The position numbers and the translations under genes are program-made. Source: Styela clava (taxonomy: Eukaryota; Chordata; Ascidiacea; Stolidobranchia; Styelidae). From it: a stretch of 64,000 nucleotides of DNA. Under the pieces are notes generated by a model. It saw only the letters and a list, made by a program, of their open reading frames with translations, was not told where the DNA came from and did not search any database. The stretch is taken from NCBI RefSeq assembly GCF_964204865.1, contig NC_135261.1, forward strand, positions 8,432,001 to 8,496,000. The letters run 5' to 3'. Each line of letters begins with the position of its first letter. The first letter of the stretch is position 1. Below, one piece after another: positions 19,136 to 30,266 of this stretch.

Positions 19136-19223
19136 CCTTCGATAGCTCAGTTGATAGACCGGTGGACTGTAGGGGTAGAATGCTGAGATCTATAGGTCGC
19201 TGGTTCGAATCCGGCTCGAAGTA
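19136..19223 (+). tRNA. tRNA-Tyr-like, class Y3
   Basis: Y3 with terminal acceptor mismatch (TCGAAGT). Confidence 0.5.
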
Positions 19224-19487
19224 ATTTTTTTAATAGGGAGATCTAAGTAAATTTGTTATGTCTGCATAGACTTTCATTATATTGAATAGGTCGTTGTGAA
19301 CATCGCCTTTTGTTCAAATCCGGAAAGATTCCTCACTATTGTATAACTGCCCATTCAAGATCAAATTTTTACTTAATAATAACAATTTCTCATCAATCTG
19401 ACAGATTGTCCGATCATGTTTTTTTTTTCATGTTATATCTCAATTTATGAACTCCAACTCAGGAGTAATGCTTCCATAGACGGATGT

Positions 19488-19575
19488 CCTTCGATAGCTC
19501 AGTTGGTAGAGCGGTGGACTGTAGTGATACAAAGCTGATATCCATAGGTCGCTGTTTCGAATCCGGCTCGAAGGA
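19488..19575 (+). tRNA. tRNA-Tyr(GUA) with intron, class Y1
   Basis: Y1 with one T-stem mismatch (GCTGT/CCGGC) and an interrupted B box; 3' flank GTTTTTG. Confidence 0.8.
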
Positions 19576-19642
19576 GTTTTTGAAACAGATGAAATTTGTA
19601 ATTTAAAACAATATATGATTTGAGTTTCACCCTTCCCTCTCC

Positions 19643-19702
19643 GGTTCTCTGTCTTACGTAATATATCACAATGGTTCTCTGTCTTACGTAATATATCACA
19701 AT
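19643..19702. repeat. 30-bp tandem duplication in a Tyr 3' flank
   Basis: GGTTCTCTGTCTTACGTAAT begins at 19643 and again at 19673. It explains the 1592-bp unit length and recurs in the right 10-kb copy. Confidence 0.85.
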
Positions 19703-19828
19703 GTTTCTATTTCTCCATTTCGATACTATCTTATCCTGTCAGTCCAAAATACCCCAATATCTGCATAGAGTTTAAGTATTTCAAAAATGAACGCTGAAAA
19801 TGTCGTTGTAAACCTCAAGCTATCGATT

Positions 19829-19900
19829 TTCTCTTTGGTCTATGTGTATGATTCTCGCTTTCGGTGCGAGAGGTCCCGTGTTCAAATCACGGACGAGTCT
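19829..19900 (+). tRNA. tRNA-Pro-derived, UCG anticodon, damaged acceptor
   Basis: The first two bases are TT instead of GG and the acceptor reads TTCTCTT, so the helix is broken. Anticodon stem CTCGC/GCGAG is fully paired. Likely a pseudogene. Confidence 0.45.
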
Positions 19901-20053
19901 TCGCTTTTGTATCACTTCCCAGTCTGAACCAATATCTCATTTATTAATTTCTCGATATTAGGACAGAATATCTGATCATGTTTTTTGGTTTTTGTATTAA
20001 ACATCTCCATTTATGAACGTCAACTCAGGCGTAATGCATTCCTAGTCGTGTGA

Positions 20054-20141
20054 TCTTCGATATCTCAGTTGGTAGAGCGGTGGACTGTGGTGATAGAAAG
20101 CTGATATCCATAGGTCGCTGGTTCGAATCCGGCTCGAAGGA
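20054..20141 (+). tRNA. Y2 tRNA-Tyr body with GUG (His) anticodon
   Basis: As 18462, and C1 is changed to T, removing the C1-G72 tyrosine identity pair. Confidence 0.55.
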
Positions 20142-20507
20142 TCTTTTGAAATAGATTAAATTTGTAATTTTTGAACAATATATAATTTGAGTTTCACCCT
20201 TCCTCTCTCCGGTTCTCTGTCTTTCGTAATATATCGCAATGTTAATATTTCTCCATGTCAATACTATCTTAACCTTCCAGATAAATTTTGTAATAGATGA
20301 ACTTTGTAATTTTTAAACCAATATATGACTTGAGTTTCACCTTTCCTCTCTCCGGTTCTCTTTCTTCCGTATTATATGTCAAGGTTTCTATTTATCCATG
20401 TCAATACTCTCTTAACCTCTGAGTCCAAAATACCCCAATGTTTGCATAGAGTTTGATTATTTTAAAATCAAGGCTCAAAATGTCGTTGTAAACTTTGGCT
20501 ATTGGTG

Positions 20508-20579
20508 GGCTCGTTGGTCTAGGGGTATGATTCTCGCTTTGGGTGCAAGAGGTCTCGGGTTCAAATCCCGGACGAGCTC
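20508..20579 (+). tRNA. tRNA-Pro(UGG)
   Basis: P-UGG with an anticodon-stem mismatch (CTCGC/GCAAG) and ACGAGCT end. Confidence 0.8.
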
Positions 20580-20727
20580 TTGCTTTTGTATCACTACCCA
20601 GTCTGAACCAATGACTCATTTAATAACTTCTCATAATTCAGACAGAATGTCTGATCATGTGTTTTGGTTTTTGTATTAAACATTTCAATTCATGAATTTT
20701 AAATCAGGCGTCATGCCGGAGATATGC

Positions 20728-20815
20728 CCTTCGATAGCTCAGTTGATAGACCGGTGGACTTTAGGGGTAGAATGCTGAGATCTATAGGTCGCTGGTTCGA
20801 ATCCGGCTCGAAGGA
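20728..20815 (+). tRNA. Y3 tRNA-Tyr-like with UUA anticodon
   Basis: The loop reads CTTTAG, so the anticodon is UUA, complementary to the stop codon UAA. Formally an ochre-suppressor tRNA-Tyr, but on the damaged Y3 body. Confidence 0.6.
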
Positions 20816-21079
20816 ATTTTTTTAATAGGGAGATCTAAGTAAATTTGTTATGTCTGCATAGACTTTCATTATATTGAATAGGTCGTTGTGAACATCGCCT
20901 TTTGTTCAAATCCGGAAAGATTCCTCACTATTGTATAACTGCCCATTCAAGATCAAATTTTTACTTAATAATAACAATTTCTCATCAATCTGACAGATTG
21001 TCCGATCATGTTTTTTTTTTCATGTTATATCTCAATTTATGAACTCCAACTCAGGAGTAATGCTTCCATAGACGGATGT

Positions 21080-21167
21080 CCTTCGATAGCTCAGTTGGTA
21101 GAGCGGTGGACTGTAGTGATACAAAGCTGATATCCATAGGTCGCTGTTTCGAATCCGGCTCGAAGGA
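21080..21167 (+). tRNA. tRNA-Tyr(GUA) with intron, class Y1
   Basis: Y1 with GCTGT/CCGGC T-stem mismatch. Confidence 0.8.
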
Positions 21168-21390
21168 GCTTTTGAAACAGATGAAATTTGTAATTTAAAA
21201 CAATATATGATTTGAGTTTCACCCTTCCCTCTCCGGTTCTCTGTCTTACGTAATATATCACAATGTTTCTATTTCTCCATTTCGATACTATCTTATCCTG
21301 TCAGTCCAAAATACCCCAATATCTGCATAGAGTTTAAGTATTTCAAAAATGAACGCTGAAAATGTCGTTGTAAACCTCAAGCTATCGATT

Positions 21391-21462
21391 TTCTCTTTGG
21401 TCTATGTGTATGATTCTCGCTTTCGGTGCGAGAGGTCCCGTGTTCAAATCACGGACGAGACT
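21391..21462 (+). tRNA. tRNA-Pro-derived, UCG anticodon, damaged acceptor
   Basis: TTCTCTT acceptor as at 19829 but 3' end ACGAGAC. Confidence 0.45.
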
Positions 21463-21614
21463 TCGATTTTGTAGCACTTCCCAGTCTGAACCAATATCTC
21501 ATTTATTAACTTCTCGATATTAGGACAGAATATCTGATCATGTTTTTGGTTTTTGTATTAAACATCTCCATTTATGAACGTCAACTCAGGCGTAATGCAT
21601 TCCTAGTCGTGTGA

Positions 21615-21702
21615 CCTTCGATAGCTCAGTTGGTAGAGCGGTGGACTGTAGTGATAGAAAGCTGATATCCATAGGTCGCTGGTTCGAATCCGGCTCGAAG
21701 GA
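21615..21702 (+). tRNA. tRNA-Tyr(GUA) with intron, class Y2
   Basis: Y2 consensus. Confidence 0.95.
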
Positions 21703-22068
21703 TCTTTTGAAATAGATTAAATTTGTAATTTTTGAACAATATATGATTTGAGTTTCACCCTTCCTCTCTCCGGTTCTCTGTCTTTCGTAATATATCGCAA
21801 TGTTTCTATTTCTCCATGTCAATACTATCTTAACATTCCAGATAATTTTTATAATAGATGAAATTTGTAATTTTTAAAACAATATATGACTTGAGTTTCA
21901 CCTTTCCTCTCTCCGGTTCTCTTTCTTCCGTATTATATGTCAAGGTTTCTATTTATCCATGTCAATACTATCTTAACCTCTGAGTCCAAAATACCCCAAT
22001 GTTTGCATAGAGTTTGATTATTTTAAAATCAAGGCTCAAAATGTCGTTGTAAACTTCGGCTATTGATG

Positions 22069-22140
22069 GGCTCGTTGGTCTAGGGGTATGATTCTCCCTT
22101 TGGGTGCGAGGGTTCTCGGGTTCAAATCCCAGACGAGACC
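22069..22140 (+). tRNA. tRNA-Pro(UGG), damaged
   Basis: Anticodon stem CTCCC/GCGAG, T-stem side CCCAG and 3' end ACGAGAC all carry changes; anticodon TGG kept. Confidence 0.65.
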
Positions 22141-22288
22141 TTGCTTTTGTATCACTACCCAGTCTGAACCAATGACTCATTTAATAACTTCTCATAATTC
22201 AGACAGAATGTCTGATCATGTGTTTTGGTTTTTGTATTAAACATTTCAATTCATGAATTTTAAATCAGGCGTCATGCCGGAGATATGC

Positions 22289-22376
22289 CCTTCGATAGCT
22301 CAGTTGATAGACCGGTGGACTGTAGGGGTAGAATGCTGAGATCTATAGGTCGCTGGTTCGAATCCGGCTCGAAGGA
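22289..22376 (+). tRNA. tRNA-Tyr-like, class Y3
   Basis: Y3 consensus. Confidence 0.6.
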
Positions 22377-22641
22377 ATTTTTTTAATAGGGAGATCTAAG
22401 TAAATTTGTTATGTCTGCATAGACTTTCATTATATTGAATAGGTCGTTGTGAACATCGCCCTTTGTTCAAATCCGGAAAGATTCCTCACTATTGTATAAC
22501 TGCCCATTCAAGATCAAATTTTTACTTAGTAATAACAATTTCTCATCAATCTGACAGATTGTCCGATCATTCTTTTTTTTTTCATGTTATATCTCAATTT
22601 ATGAACTCCAACTCAGGAGTAATGCTTCCATAGACGGATGT

Positions 22642-22729
22642 CCTTCGATAGCTCAGTTGGTAGAGCGGTGGACTGTAGTGATACAAAGCTGATATCCATA
22701 GGTCGCTGGTTCGAATCCGGCTCGGAGGA
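22642..22729 (+). tRNA. Hybrid Y1/Y3 tRNA-Tyr(GUA)
   Basis: 5' flank, D-arm, anticodon and intron are Y1, but the 3' flank (GAATTTTTTTAATAGGG) is that of Y3. The junction lies in the T-arm/acceptor. The product still pairs (TCGGAGG with one U.G) and has both GG in the D-loop, so it looks functional. Confidence 0.85.
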
Positions 22730-22993
22730 ATTTTTTTAATAGGGAGATCTAAGTAAATTTGTTATGTCTGCATAGACTTTCATTATATTGAATAGGTCGT
22801 TGTGAACATCGCCTTTTGTTCAAATCCGGAAAGATTCCTCACTATTGTATAACTGCCCATTCAAGATCAAATTTTTACTTAATAATAACAATTTCTCATC
22901 AATCTGACAGATTGTCCGATCATGTTTTTTTTTTCATGTTATATCTCAATTTATTAACTCCAACTCAGGAGTAATGCATTCCTAGTCGTGTGA

Positions 22994-23081
22994 CCTTCGA
23001 TAGCTCGGTTGGTAGAGCGGTGGACTGTAGTGATAGAAAGCTGATATCCATAGGTCGCTGGTTCGAATCCGGCTCGAAGGA
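22994..23081 (+). tRNA. tRNA-Tyr(GUA) with intron, class Y2
   Basis: Y2 with A14 changed to G (GCTCGG). Its 5' flank is a second hybrid: Y1-type up to AGGAGTAATGC, Y2-type after; P-UCG is missing from this unit. Confidence 0.85.
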
Positions 23082-23446
23082 TCTTTTGAAATAGATTAAA
23101 TTTGTAATTTTTGAACAATATATGATTTGAGTTTCACCCTTCCTCTCTCCGGTTCTCTGTCTTTCGTAATATATCGCAATGTTTCTATTTCTCCATGTCA
23201 ATACTATCTTAACCTTCCAGATAAATTTTATAATAGATGAAATTTGTAATTTTTAAAACAATATATGACTTGAGTTTCACCTTTCCTCTCTCCGGTTCTC
23301 TTTCTTCCGTATTATATGTCAAGGTTTCTATTTATCCATGTCAATACTATCTTAACCTCTGAGTCTAAAATACCCCAATGTTTGCATAGAGTTTGATTAT
23401 TTTAAAATAAAGGCTCAAAATGTCGTTGTAAACTTTGGCAATGATG

Positions 23447-23518
23447 GGCTCGTTGGTCTAGGGGTATGATTATCGCTTTGGGTGCGAGAGGTCTCGGGTT
23501 CAAATCCCGAACGAGCTC
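23447..23518 (+). tRNA. tRNA-Pro(UGG)
   Basis: Third copy of the ATCGC-stem variant (10848, 13322). Confidence 0.8.
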
Positions 23519-23666
23519 TTGCTTTTGTATCACTACCCAGTCTGGAACAATGACTCATTTAATAACTTCTCATAATTCAGACAGAATGTCTGATCATGTG
23601 TTTTGGTTTTTGTATTAAACATTTCAATTCATGAATTTTAAATCAGGCGTCATGCCGGAGATATGC

Positions 23667-23754
23667 CCTTTGATAGCTCAGTTGATAGACCGGTGGACTG
23701 TAGGGGTAGAATGCTGAGGTCTATAGGTCGCTTGTTCGAATCCGGCTCGAAGTA
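23667..23754 (+). tRNA. tRNA-Tyr-like, class Y3, damaged
   Basis: Partner of 13542. Confidence 0.45.
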
Positions 23755-24018
23755 ATTTTTTTAATAGGGAGTGCTAAGTAAATTTGTTATGTCTGCATAG
23801 ACTTTCATTATATTGAATAGGACGTTGTGAACATCGCCTTTTGTTCAAATCCGGAAAGATTCCTCACTATTGTATAACTGCCCATTCAAGATCAAATTTT
23901 TACTTAATAATAACAATTTCTCATCAATCTGACAGATTGTCCGATCATGTTTTTTTTTTCATGTTATATCTCAATTTATGAACTCCAACTCAGGAGTAAT
24001 GCTTCCATAGACGTGTGT

Positions 24019-24106
24019 CCTTCGATAGCTCAGTTGGTAGAGCGGTGGACTGTAGTGATGCAAAGCTGATATCCATAGGTCGCTGGTTCGAATCCGGCTC
24101 GAAGGA
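24019..24106 (+). tRNA. tRNA-Tyr(GUA) with intron, class Y1
   Basis: Partner of 13894; intron ATGCAAAG. Confidence 0.95.
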
Positions 24107-24331
24107 GCTTTTGAAACAGATGAAATTTGTAATTTTTACACAATATATGATTTGAGTTTCACCCTTCCACTCTCCGGTTCTCTGTCTTACGTAATATATA
24201 GCAATATTTCTATTTCTCCATTTCAATGCTATCTTATCCTGTCAGTCCAAAATACCCCAATATCTGCATAGAGTTTAAGTATTTCAAAAATGAACGCTGA
24301 AAATGTCGTTGTAAACCTCAAGCTATCGATT

Positions 24332-24403
24332 GGCTCGTTGGTCTATGTGTATGATTCTCGCTTTCGGTGCAAGAGGTCCCGTGTTCAAATCACGGACGAG
24401 ACT
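24332..24403 (+). tRNA. tRNA-Pro-derived, UCG anticodon
   Basis: Partner of 14207. Confidence 0.6.
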
Positions 24404-24556
24404 TCGCTTTTGTATCACTTCCCAGTCTGAACCAATATCTCATTTATTAACTTCTCGATATTAGGACAGAATATCTGATCATGTTTTTTGGTTTTTGTAT
24501 TTAACATCTCCATTTATGAACGTCAACTCAGGCGTAATGCATCCCTTGTCGTGTGA

Positions 24557-24644
24557 CCTTCGATAGCTCAGTTGGTAGAGCGGTGGACTGTAGTGAGAGA
24601 AAGCTGATATCCATAGGTCGCTGGTTCGAATCCGGCTCGAAGGA
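24557..24644 (+). tRNA. tRNA-Tyr(GUA) with intron, class Y2
   Basis: Partner of 14432 but with a normal D-arm; intron has TGAGAGAAAG, unique to this copy. Confidence 0.93.
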
Positions 24645-24969
24645 TCTTTTGAAATAGATTAAATTTGTAATTTTTGAACAATATATGATTTGAGTTTCAC
24701 CCTTCCTCTCTCCGGTTCTCTGTCTTTCGTAATATATCGCAATGTTTCTATCTCTCCATGTCAATACTATCTTAACCTTCCAGATAAATTTTATAATAGA
24801 TGAAATTTGTAATTTTTAAAACAATATATGACTTGAGTTTCACCTTTCCTCTCTCCGGTTCTCTTTCTTCCGTATTATATGTCAAGGTTTCTATTTATCC
24901 ATATCAATACTATCTTAACCTCTGAGTCCAAAATACCCCAATGTTTGCAGAGAGTTTGATTATTTTAAA

Positions 24970-25017
24970 CACAAAGCTGATATCCATAGGTCGCTGGTTC
25001 GAATCCGGCTCGAAGGA
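24970..25017 (+). pseudogene. 3' half of a Y1 tRNA-Tyr gene
   Basis: Partner of 14845. Confidence 0.85.
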
Positions 25018-25242
25018 GCTTTTGAAACAGATGAAATGTGTAATTTTTACACAATATATGATTTGAGTTTCCCCATTCCCCTCTCCGGTTCTCTGTCTTA
25101 CGTAATATATCGCAATATTTCTATTTCTCCATTTCAATGCTATCTTATCCTGTCAGTCCAAAATACCCCAATATCTGCATAGAGTTTAAGTATTTCAAAA
25201 ATGAACGCTGAAAATGTCGTTGTAAACCTCAAGCTATCGATT

Positions 25243-25314
25243 GGCTCGTTGGTCTATGTGTTTGATTCTCGCTTTCGGTGCAAGAGGTCCCGTGTTCAAA
25301 TCACGGACGAGACT
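25243..25314 (+). tRNA. tRNA-Pro-derived, UCG anticodon
   Basis: Partner of 15118 (GTGTTTGATT). Confidence 0.55.
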
Positions 25315-25467
25315 TCGCTTTTGTATCACTTCCCAGTCTGAACCAATATCTCATTTATTAACTTCTCGATATTAGGACAGAATATCTGATCATGTTTTTT
25401 GGTTTTTGTATTAAACATCTCCATTTATGAACGTCAACTCAGGCGTAATGCATCCCTAGTCGTGTGA

Positions 25468-25555
25468 CCTTCGATAGCTCAGTTGGTAGAGCGGTGGACT
25501 GTAGTGATAGAAAGCTGATATCCATAGGTCGCTGGTTCAAATCCGGCTCGAAGGA
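25468..25555 (+). tRNA. tRNA-Tyr(GUA) with intron, class Y2
   Basis: Partner of 15343 (TTCAAAT). Confidence 0.92.
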
Positions 25556-25920
25556 TCTTTTGAAATAGATTAAATTTGTAATTTTTGAACAATATATGAT
25601 TTGAGTTTCACCCTTCATCTCTCCGGTTCTCTGTCTTTCGTGATATATCGCAATGTTTCTATTTCTACATGTCAATACTATCTTAACCTTCCAGATAAAT
25701 TTTATAATAGATGAAATTTGTAATTTTTAAAACAATATATGACTTGAGTTTCACCTTTCCTCTCTCCGGTTCTCTTTCTTCCGTATTATATGTCAAGGTT
25801 TCTATTTATCCATGTCAATACTATCTTAACCTCTGAGTCCAAAATACCCCAATGTTTGCATAGAGTTTGATTATTTTAAAATAAAGGCTCAAAATGTCGT
25901 TGTAAACTTTTGCAATGATG

Positions 25921-25992
25921 GGCTCGTTGGTCTAGGGGTATGATTCTCGCTTTGGGTGCGAGAGGTCTCGGGTTCAAATCCCGAACGAGCCC
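25921..25992 (+). tRNA. tRNA-Pro(UGG)
   Basis: Partner of 15796, all stems paired. Confidence 0.94.
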
Positions 25993-26140
25993 TCTCTTTT
26001 GTATCACTACCCAGTCTGAACCAATGACTCATTTAATAACTTCTCATAATTCAGACAGAATGTCTGATCATGTGTTTTGGTTTTTGTATTAAACATTTCA
26101 ATTCATGAATTTTAAATCAGGAGTCATGCCGGAGATATGC

Positions 26141-26228
26141 CCTTCGATAGCTCAGTTGATAGACCGGTGGACTGTAGGGGTAGAATGCTGAGGTCTATAG
26201 GTCGCTTGTTCGAATCCGGCTCGAAGGA
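26141..26228 (+). tRNA. tRNA-Tyr-like, class Y3
   Basis: Partner of 16016 (GCTTG). Confidence 0.5.
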
Positions 26229-26484
26229 ATTTTTTTAATAGGGAGATCAAAGTAAATTTGTTATGTCTGCATAGACTTTCATTATATTGAATAGGACGTT
26301 GTGAACATCGCCTTTTGTTCAAATCCGGAAAGATTCCTCACTATTGTATAACTGCCCATTCAAGATCAAATTTTTACTTAATAATATCAATTTCTCATCA
26401 ATCTGAAGATTGTCCGATCATGTGTTTTTTTTCATGTTATATCTCAATTTATGAACTCCAACTCAGGAGTAATGCTTCCATAGA

Positions 26485-26572
26485 CCTTCGATAGCTCAGT
26501 TGGTAGAGCGGTGGACTGTAGTGATACAAAGCTGATATCCATAGGTCGCTGGTTCGAATCCGGCTCGAAGGA
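26485..26572 (+). tRNA. tRNA-Tyr(GUA) with intron, class Y1
   Basis: Partner of 16360 with the same short 5' flank; its 3' flank keeps the ordinary Y1 bases. Confidence 0.93.
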
Positions 26573-26797
26573 GCTTTTGAAACAGATGAAATTTGTAATT
26601 TTCACACAATATATGATTTGAGTTTCACCCTTCCCCTCTCCGGTTCTCTGTCTTACGTAATATATAGCAATATTTCTATTTCTCCATTTCAATGCTATCT
26701 TATCCTGTCAGTCCAAAATACCCCAATATCTGCATAGAATTTAAGTATTTCAAAAATGAACGCTGAAAATGTCGTTGTAAACCTCAAGCTATCGATT

Positions 26798-26869
26798 GGC
26801 TCGTTGGTTTATGTGTATGATTCTCGCTTTCGGTGCAAGAGGTCCCGTGTTCAAATCACGGACGAGACT
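26798..26869 (+). tRNA. tRNA-Pro-derived, UCG anticodon
   Basis: Partner of 16673. Confidence 0.55.
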
Positions 26870-27022
26870 TCGATTTTGTATCACTTCCCAGTCTGAACCA
26901 ATATCTCATTTATTAACTTCTCGATATTAGGGAAGAATATCTGATCATGTTTTTTGGTTTTTGTATTAAACATCTCCATTTATGAACGTCAACTCAGGCG
27001 TAATGCATCCCTAGTCGTGTGA

Positions 27023-27110
27023 CCTTCGATAGCTCAGTTGGTAGAGCGGTGGACTGTAGTGATAGAAAGCTGATATCCATAGATCGCTGGTTCGAATCCG
27101 GCTCGAAGGA
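27023..27110 (+). tRNA. tRNA-Tyr(GUA) with intron, class Y2
   Basis: Partner of 16898 (AGATC); flank reads GCATCCC rather than GCATTCC. Confidence 0.92.
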
Positions 27111-27476
27111 TCTTTTGAAATAGATTAAATTTGTAATTTTTGAACAATATATGATTTGAGTTTCACCCTTCCTCTCTCCGGTTCTCTGTCTTTCGTAATA
27201 TATCGCAATGTTTCTATTTCTCCATGTCAATACTATCTTAACCTTCCAGATAAATTTTATAATAGATGAAATTTGTATTTTTTAAAACAATATATGACTT
27301 GAGTTTCACCTTTCCTCTCTCCGGTTCTCTTTCTTCCGTATTATATGTCAAGGTTTCTATTTATCCATATCAATACTATCTTAACCTCTGAGTCCAAAAT
27401 ACCCCAATGTTTGCATAGAAGTTGATTATTTTAAAATCAATGCTCAAAATGTCGTTGTAAACATTGGCTATTGATG

Positions 27477-27548
27477 GGCTCGTTGGTCTAGGGGTATGAT
27501 TCTCGCTTTGGGTGCGAGAGGTCTCGGGTTCAAATCCCGGACGAGGCC
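27477..27548 (+). tRNA. tRNA-Pro(UGG)
   Basis: Partner of 17352 (ACGAGGC). Confidence 0.8.
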
Positions 27549-27696
27549 TTGTTTTTGTATCACTACCCAGTCTGAACCAATGACTCATTTAATAACTTCT
27601 CATAATTCAGACAGAATGTCTGATCATGTGTTTTGGTTTTTGTATTAAACATTTCAATTCATGAATTTTAAATCAGGCGTCATGCCGGAGATATGC

Positions 27697-27784
27697 CCTT
27701 CGATAGCTCAGTTGATAGACCGGTGGACTGTGGGGGTAGAATGCTGAGATCTATAGGTCGCTGGTTCGAATCCGGCTCGAAGGA
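27697..27784 (+). tRNA. Y3 tRNA-Tyr-like with GUG (His) anticodon
   Basis: Partner of 17572; loop CTGTGG. Confidence 0.6.
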
Positions 27785-28048
27785 ATTTTTTTAATAGGGA
27801 GATCTAAGTAAATTTGTTATGTCTGCATAGACTTTCATTATATTGAAGAGGTCGTTGTGAACATCGCTTTTTGTTCAAATCCGGAAAGATTCCTCACTAT
27901 TGTATAACTGACCATTCAAGATCAAATTTTTACTTAATAATACCAATTTCTCATCAATCTGACAGATTGTCCGATCATGTGTTTTTTTTCATGTTATATC
28001 TCAATTTATGAACTCCAACTCAGAAGTAATGCTTCCATAGACGTTTGT

Positions 28049-28136
28049 CCTTCGATAGCTCAGTTGGTAGAGCGGTGGACTGTAGTGATACAAAGCTGAT
28101 ATCCATAGGTCGCTGGTTCGAATCCGGCTCGAAGGA
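28049..28136 (+). tRNA. tRNA-Tyr(GUA) with intron, class Y1
   Basis: Partner of 17924; consensus. Confidence 0.95.
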
Positions 28137-28361
28137 GCTTTTGAAACAGATGAAGTTTGTAATTTTTACACAATATATGATTTGAGTTTCACCCTTCCTC
28201 TCTCCGGTTCTCTGTCTTACGTAATATATCGCAATATTTCTATTTATCCATTTCAATGCTATCTTATCCTGTCAGTCCAAAATACCCCAATATCTGCATA
28301 GAGTTTAAGTATTTCAAAAATGAACGCTGAAAATGTCGTTGTAAACCTCAAGCTATCGATT

Positions 28362-28433
28362 GGCTCGTTGGTCTATGTGTATGATTCTCGCTTTCGGTGC
28401 AAGAGGTCCCGTGTTCAAATCACGGACGAGTCT
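28362..28433 (+). tRNA. tRNA-Pro-derived, UCG anticodon
   Basis: Partner of 18237 (ACGAGTC). Confidence 0.6.
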
Positions 28434-28586
28434 TCGCTTTTGTATCACTTCCCAGTCTGAACCAATATCTCATTTATTAATTTCTCGATATTAGGACAGA
28501 ATATCTGATCATGTTTTTTGGTTTTTGTATTAAACATCTCCATTTATGAACGTCAACTCAGGCGTAATGCATTCCTAGTCGTGTGA

Positions 28587-28674
28587 CCTTCGATATCTCA
28601 GTTGGTAGAGCGGTGGACTGTGGTGATAGAAAGCTGATATCCATAGGTCGCTGGTTCGAATCCGGCTCGAAGGA
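28587..28674 (+). tRNA. Y2 tRNA-Tyr body with GUG (His) anticodon
   Basis: Partner of 18462; GATATCTCAG and CTGTGG. Confidence 0.65.
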
Positions 28675-29040
28675 TCTTTTGAAATAAATTAAATTTGTAA
28701 TTTTTGAACAATATATGATTTGAGTTTCACCCTTCCTCTCTCCGGTTCTCTGTCTTTCGTAATATATCGCAATGTTAATATTTCTCCATGTCAATACTAT
28801 CTTAACCTTCCAGATAAATTTTGTAATAGATGAACTTTGTAATTTTTAAACCAATATATGACTTGAGTTTCACCTTTCCTCTCTCCGGTTCTCTTTCTTC
28901 CGTATTATATGTCAAGGTTTCTATTTATCCATGTCAATACTATCTTAACCTCTGAGTCCAAAATACCCCAATGTTTGCATAGAGTTTGATTATTTTAAAA
29001 TCAAGGCTCAAAATGTCGTTGTAAACTTTGGCTATTGGTG

Positions 29041-29112
29041 GGCTCGTTGGTCTAGGGGTATGATTCTCGCTTTGGGTGCGAGAGGTCTCGGGTTCAAATC
29101 CCGGACGAGCTC
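29041..29112 (+). tRNA. tRNA-Pro(UGG)
   Basis: Partner of 18916 (ACGAGCT). Confidence 0.88.
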
Positions 29113-29260
29113 TTGCTTTTGTATCACTACCCAGTCTGAACCAATGACTCATTTAATAACTTCTCATAATTCAGACAGAATGTCTGATCATGTGTTTTGG
29201 TTTTTGTATTAAACATTTCAATTCATGAATTTTAAATCAGGCGTCATGCCGGAGATATGC

Positions 29261-29348
29261 CCTTCGATAGCTCAGTTGATAGACCGGTGGACTGTAGGGG
29301 TAGAATGCTGAGATCTATAGGTCGCTGGTTCGAATCCGGCTCGAAGTA
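29261..29348 (+). tRNA. tRNA-Tyr-like, class Y3
   Basis: Partner of 19136 (TCGAAGT). Confidence 0.5.
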
Positions 29349-29612
29349 ATTTTTTTAATAGGGAGATCTAAGTAAATTTGTTATGTCTGCATAGACTTTC
29401 ATTATATTGAATAGGTCGTTGTGAACATCGCCTTTTGTTCAAATCCGGAAAGATTCCTCACTATTGTATAACTGCCCATTCAAGATCAAATTTTTACTTA
29501 ATAATAACAATTTCTCATCAATCTGACAGATTGTCCGATCATGTTTTTTTTTTCATGTTATATCTCAATTTATGAACTCCAACTCAGGAGTAATGCTTCC
29601 ATAGACGGATGT

Positions 29613-29700
29613 CCTTCGATAGCTCAGTTGGTAGAGCGGTGGACTGTAGTGATACAAAGCTGATATCCATAGGTCGCTGTTTCGAATCCGGCTCGAAGGA
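29613..29700 (+). tRNA. tRNA-Tyr(GUA) with intron, class Y1
   Basis: Partner of 19488 (GCTGT). The 30-bp flank duplication follows at about 29768-29827. Confidence 0.8.
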
Positions 29701-29953
29701 GTTTTTGAAACAGATGAAATTTGTAATTTAAAACAATATATGATTTGAGTTTCACCCTTCCCTCTCCGGTTCTCTGTCTTACGTAATATATCACAATGGT
29801 TCTCTGTCTTACGTAATATATCACAATGTTTCTATTTCTCCATTTCGATACTATCTTATCCTGTCAGTCCAAAATACCCCAATATCTGCATAGAGTTTAA
29901 GTATTTCAAAAATGAACGCTGAAAATGTCGTTGTAAACCTCAAGCTATCGATT

Positions 29954-30025
29954 TTCTCTTTGGTCTATGTGTATGATTCTCGCTTTCGGTGCGAGAGGTC
30001 CCGTGTTCAAATCACGGACGAGTCT
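29954..30025 (+). tRNA. tRNA-Pro-derived, UCG anticodon, damaged acceptor
   Basis: Partner of 19829 (TTCTCTT). Confidence 0.45.
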
Positions 30026-30178
30026 TCGCTTTTGTATCACTTCCCAGTCTGAACCAATATCTCATTTATTAATTTCTCGATATTAGGACAGAATATCTGA
30101 TCATGTTTTTTGGTTTTTGTATTAAACATCTCCATTTATGAACGTCAACTCAGGCGTAATGCATTCCTAGTCGTGTGA

Positions 30179-30266
30179 TCTTCGATATCTCAGTTGGTAG
30201 AGCGGTGGACTGTGGTGATAGAAAGCTGATATCCATAGGTCGCTGGTTCGAATCCGGCTCGAAGGA
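30179..30266 (+). tRNA. Y2 tRNA-Tyr body with GUG (His) anticodon
   Basis: Partner of 20054, with T1. Confidence 0.55.

Larger units (their letters stand above)
13201..23325. repeat. 10,125-bp tandem duplication, left copy
   Basis: Every gene and flank here recurs 10,125 bp downstream. The left edge lies between 13070, where the copies differ, and 13201. It contains one 2474-bp composite unit, four standard units and one shortened unit. About a dozen base differences from the right copy were seen by eye, e.g. at 14445, 16468-16505, 18230, 20400 and 23006. Confidence 0.88.
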
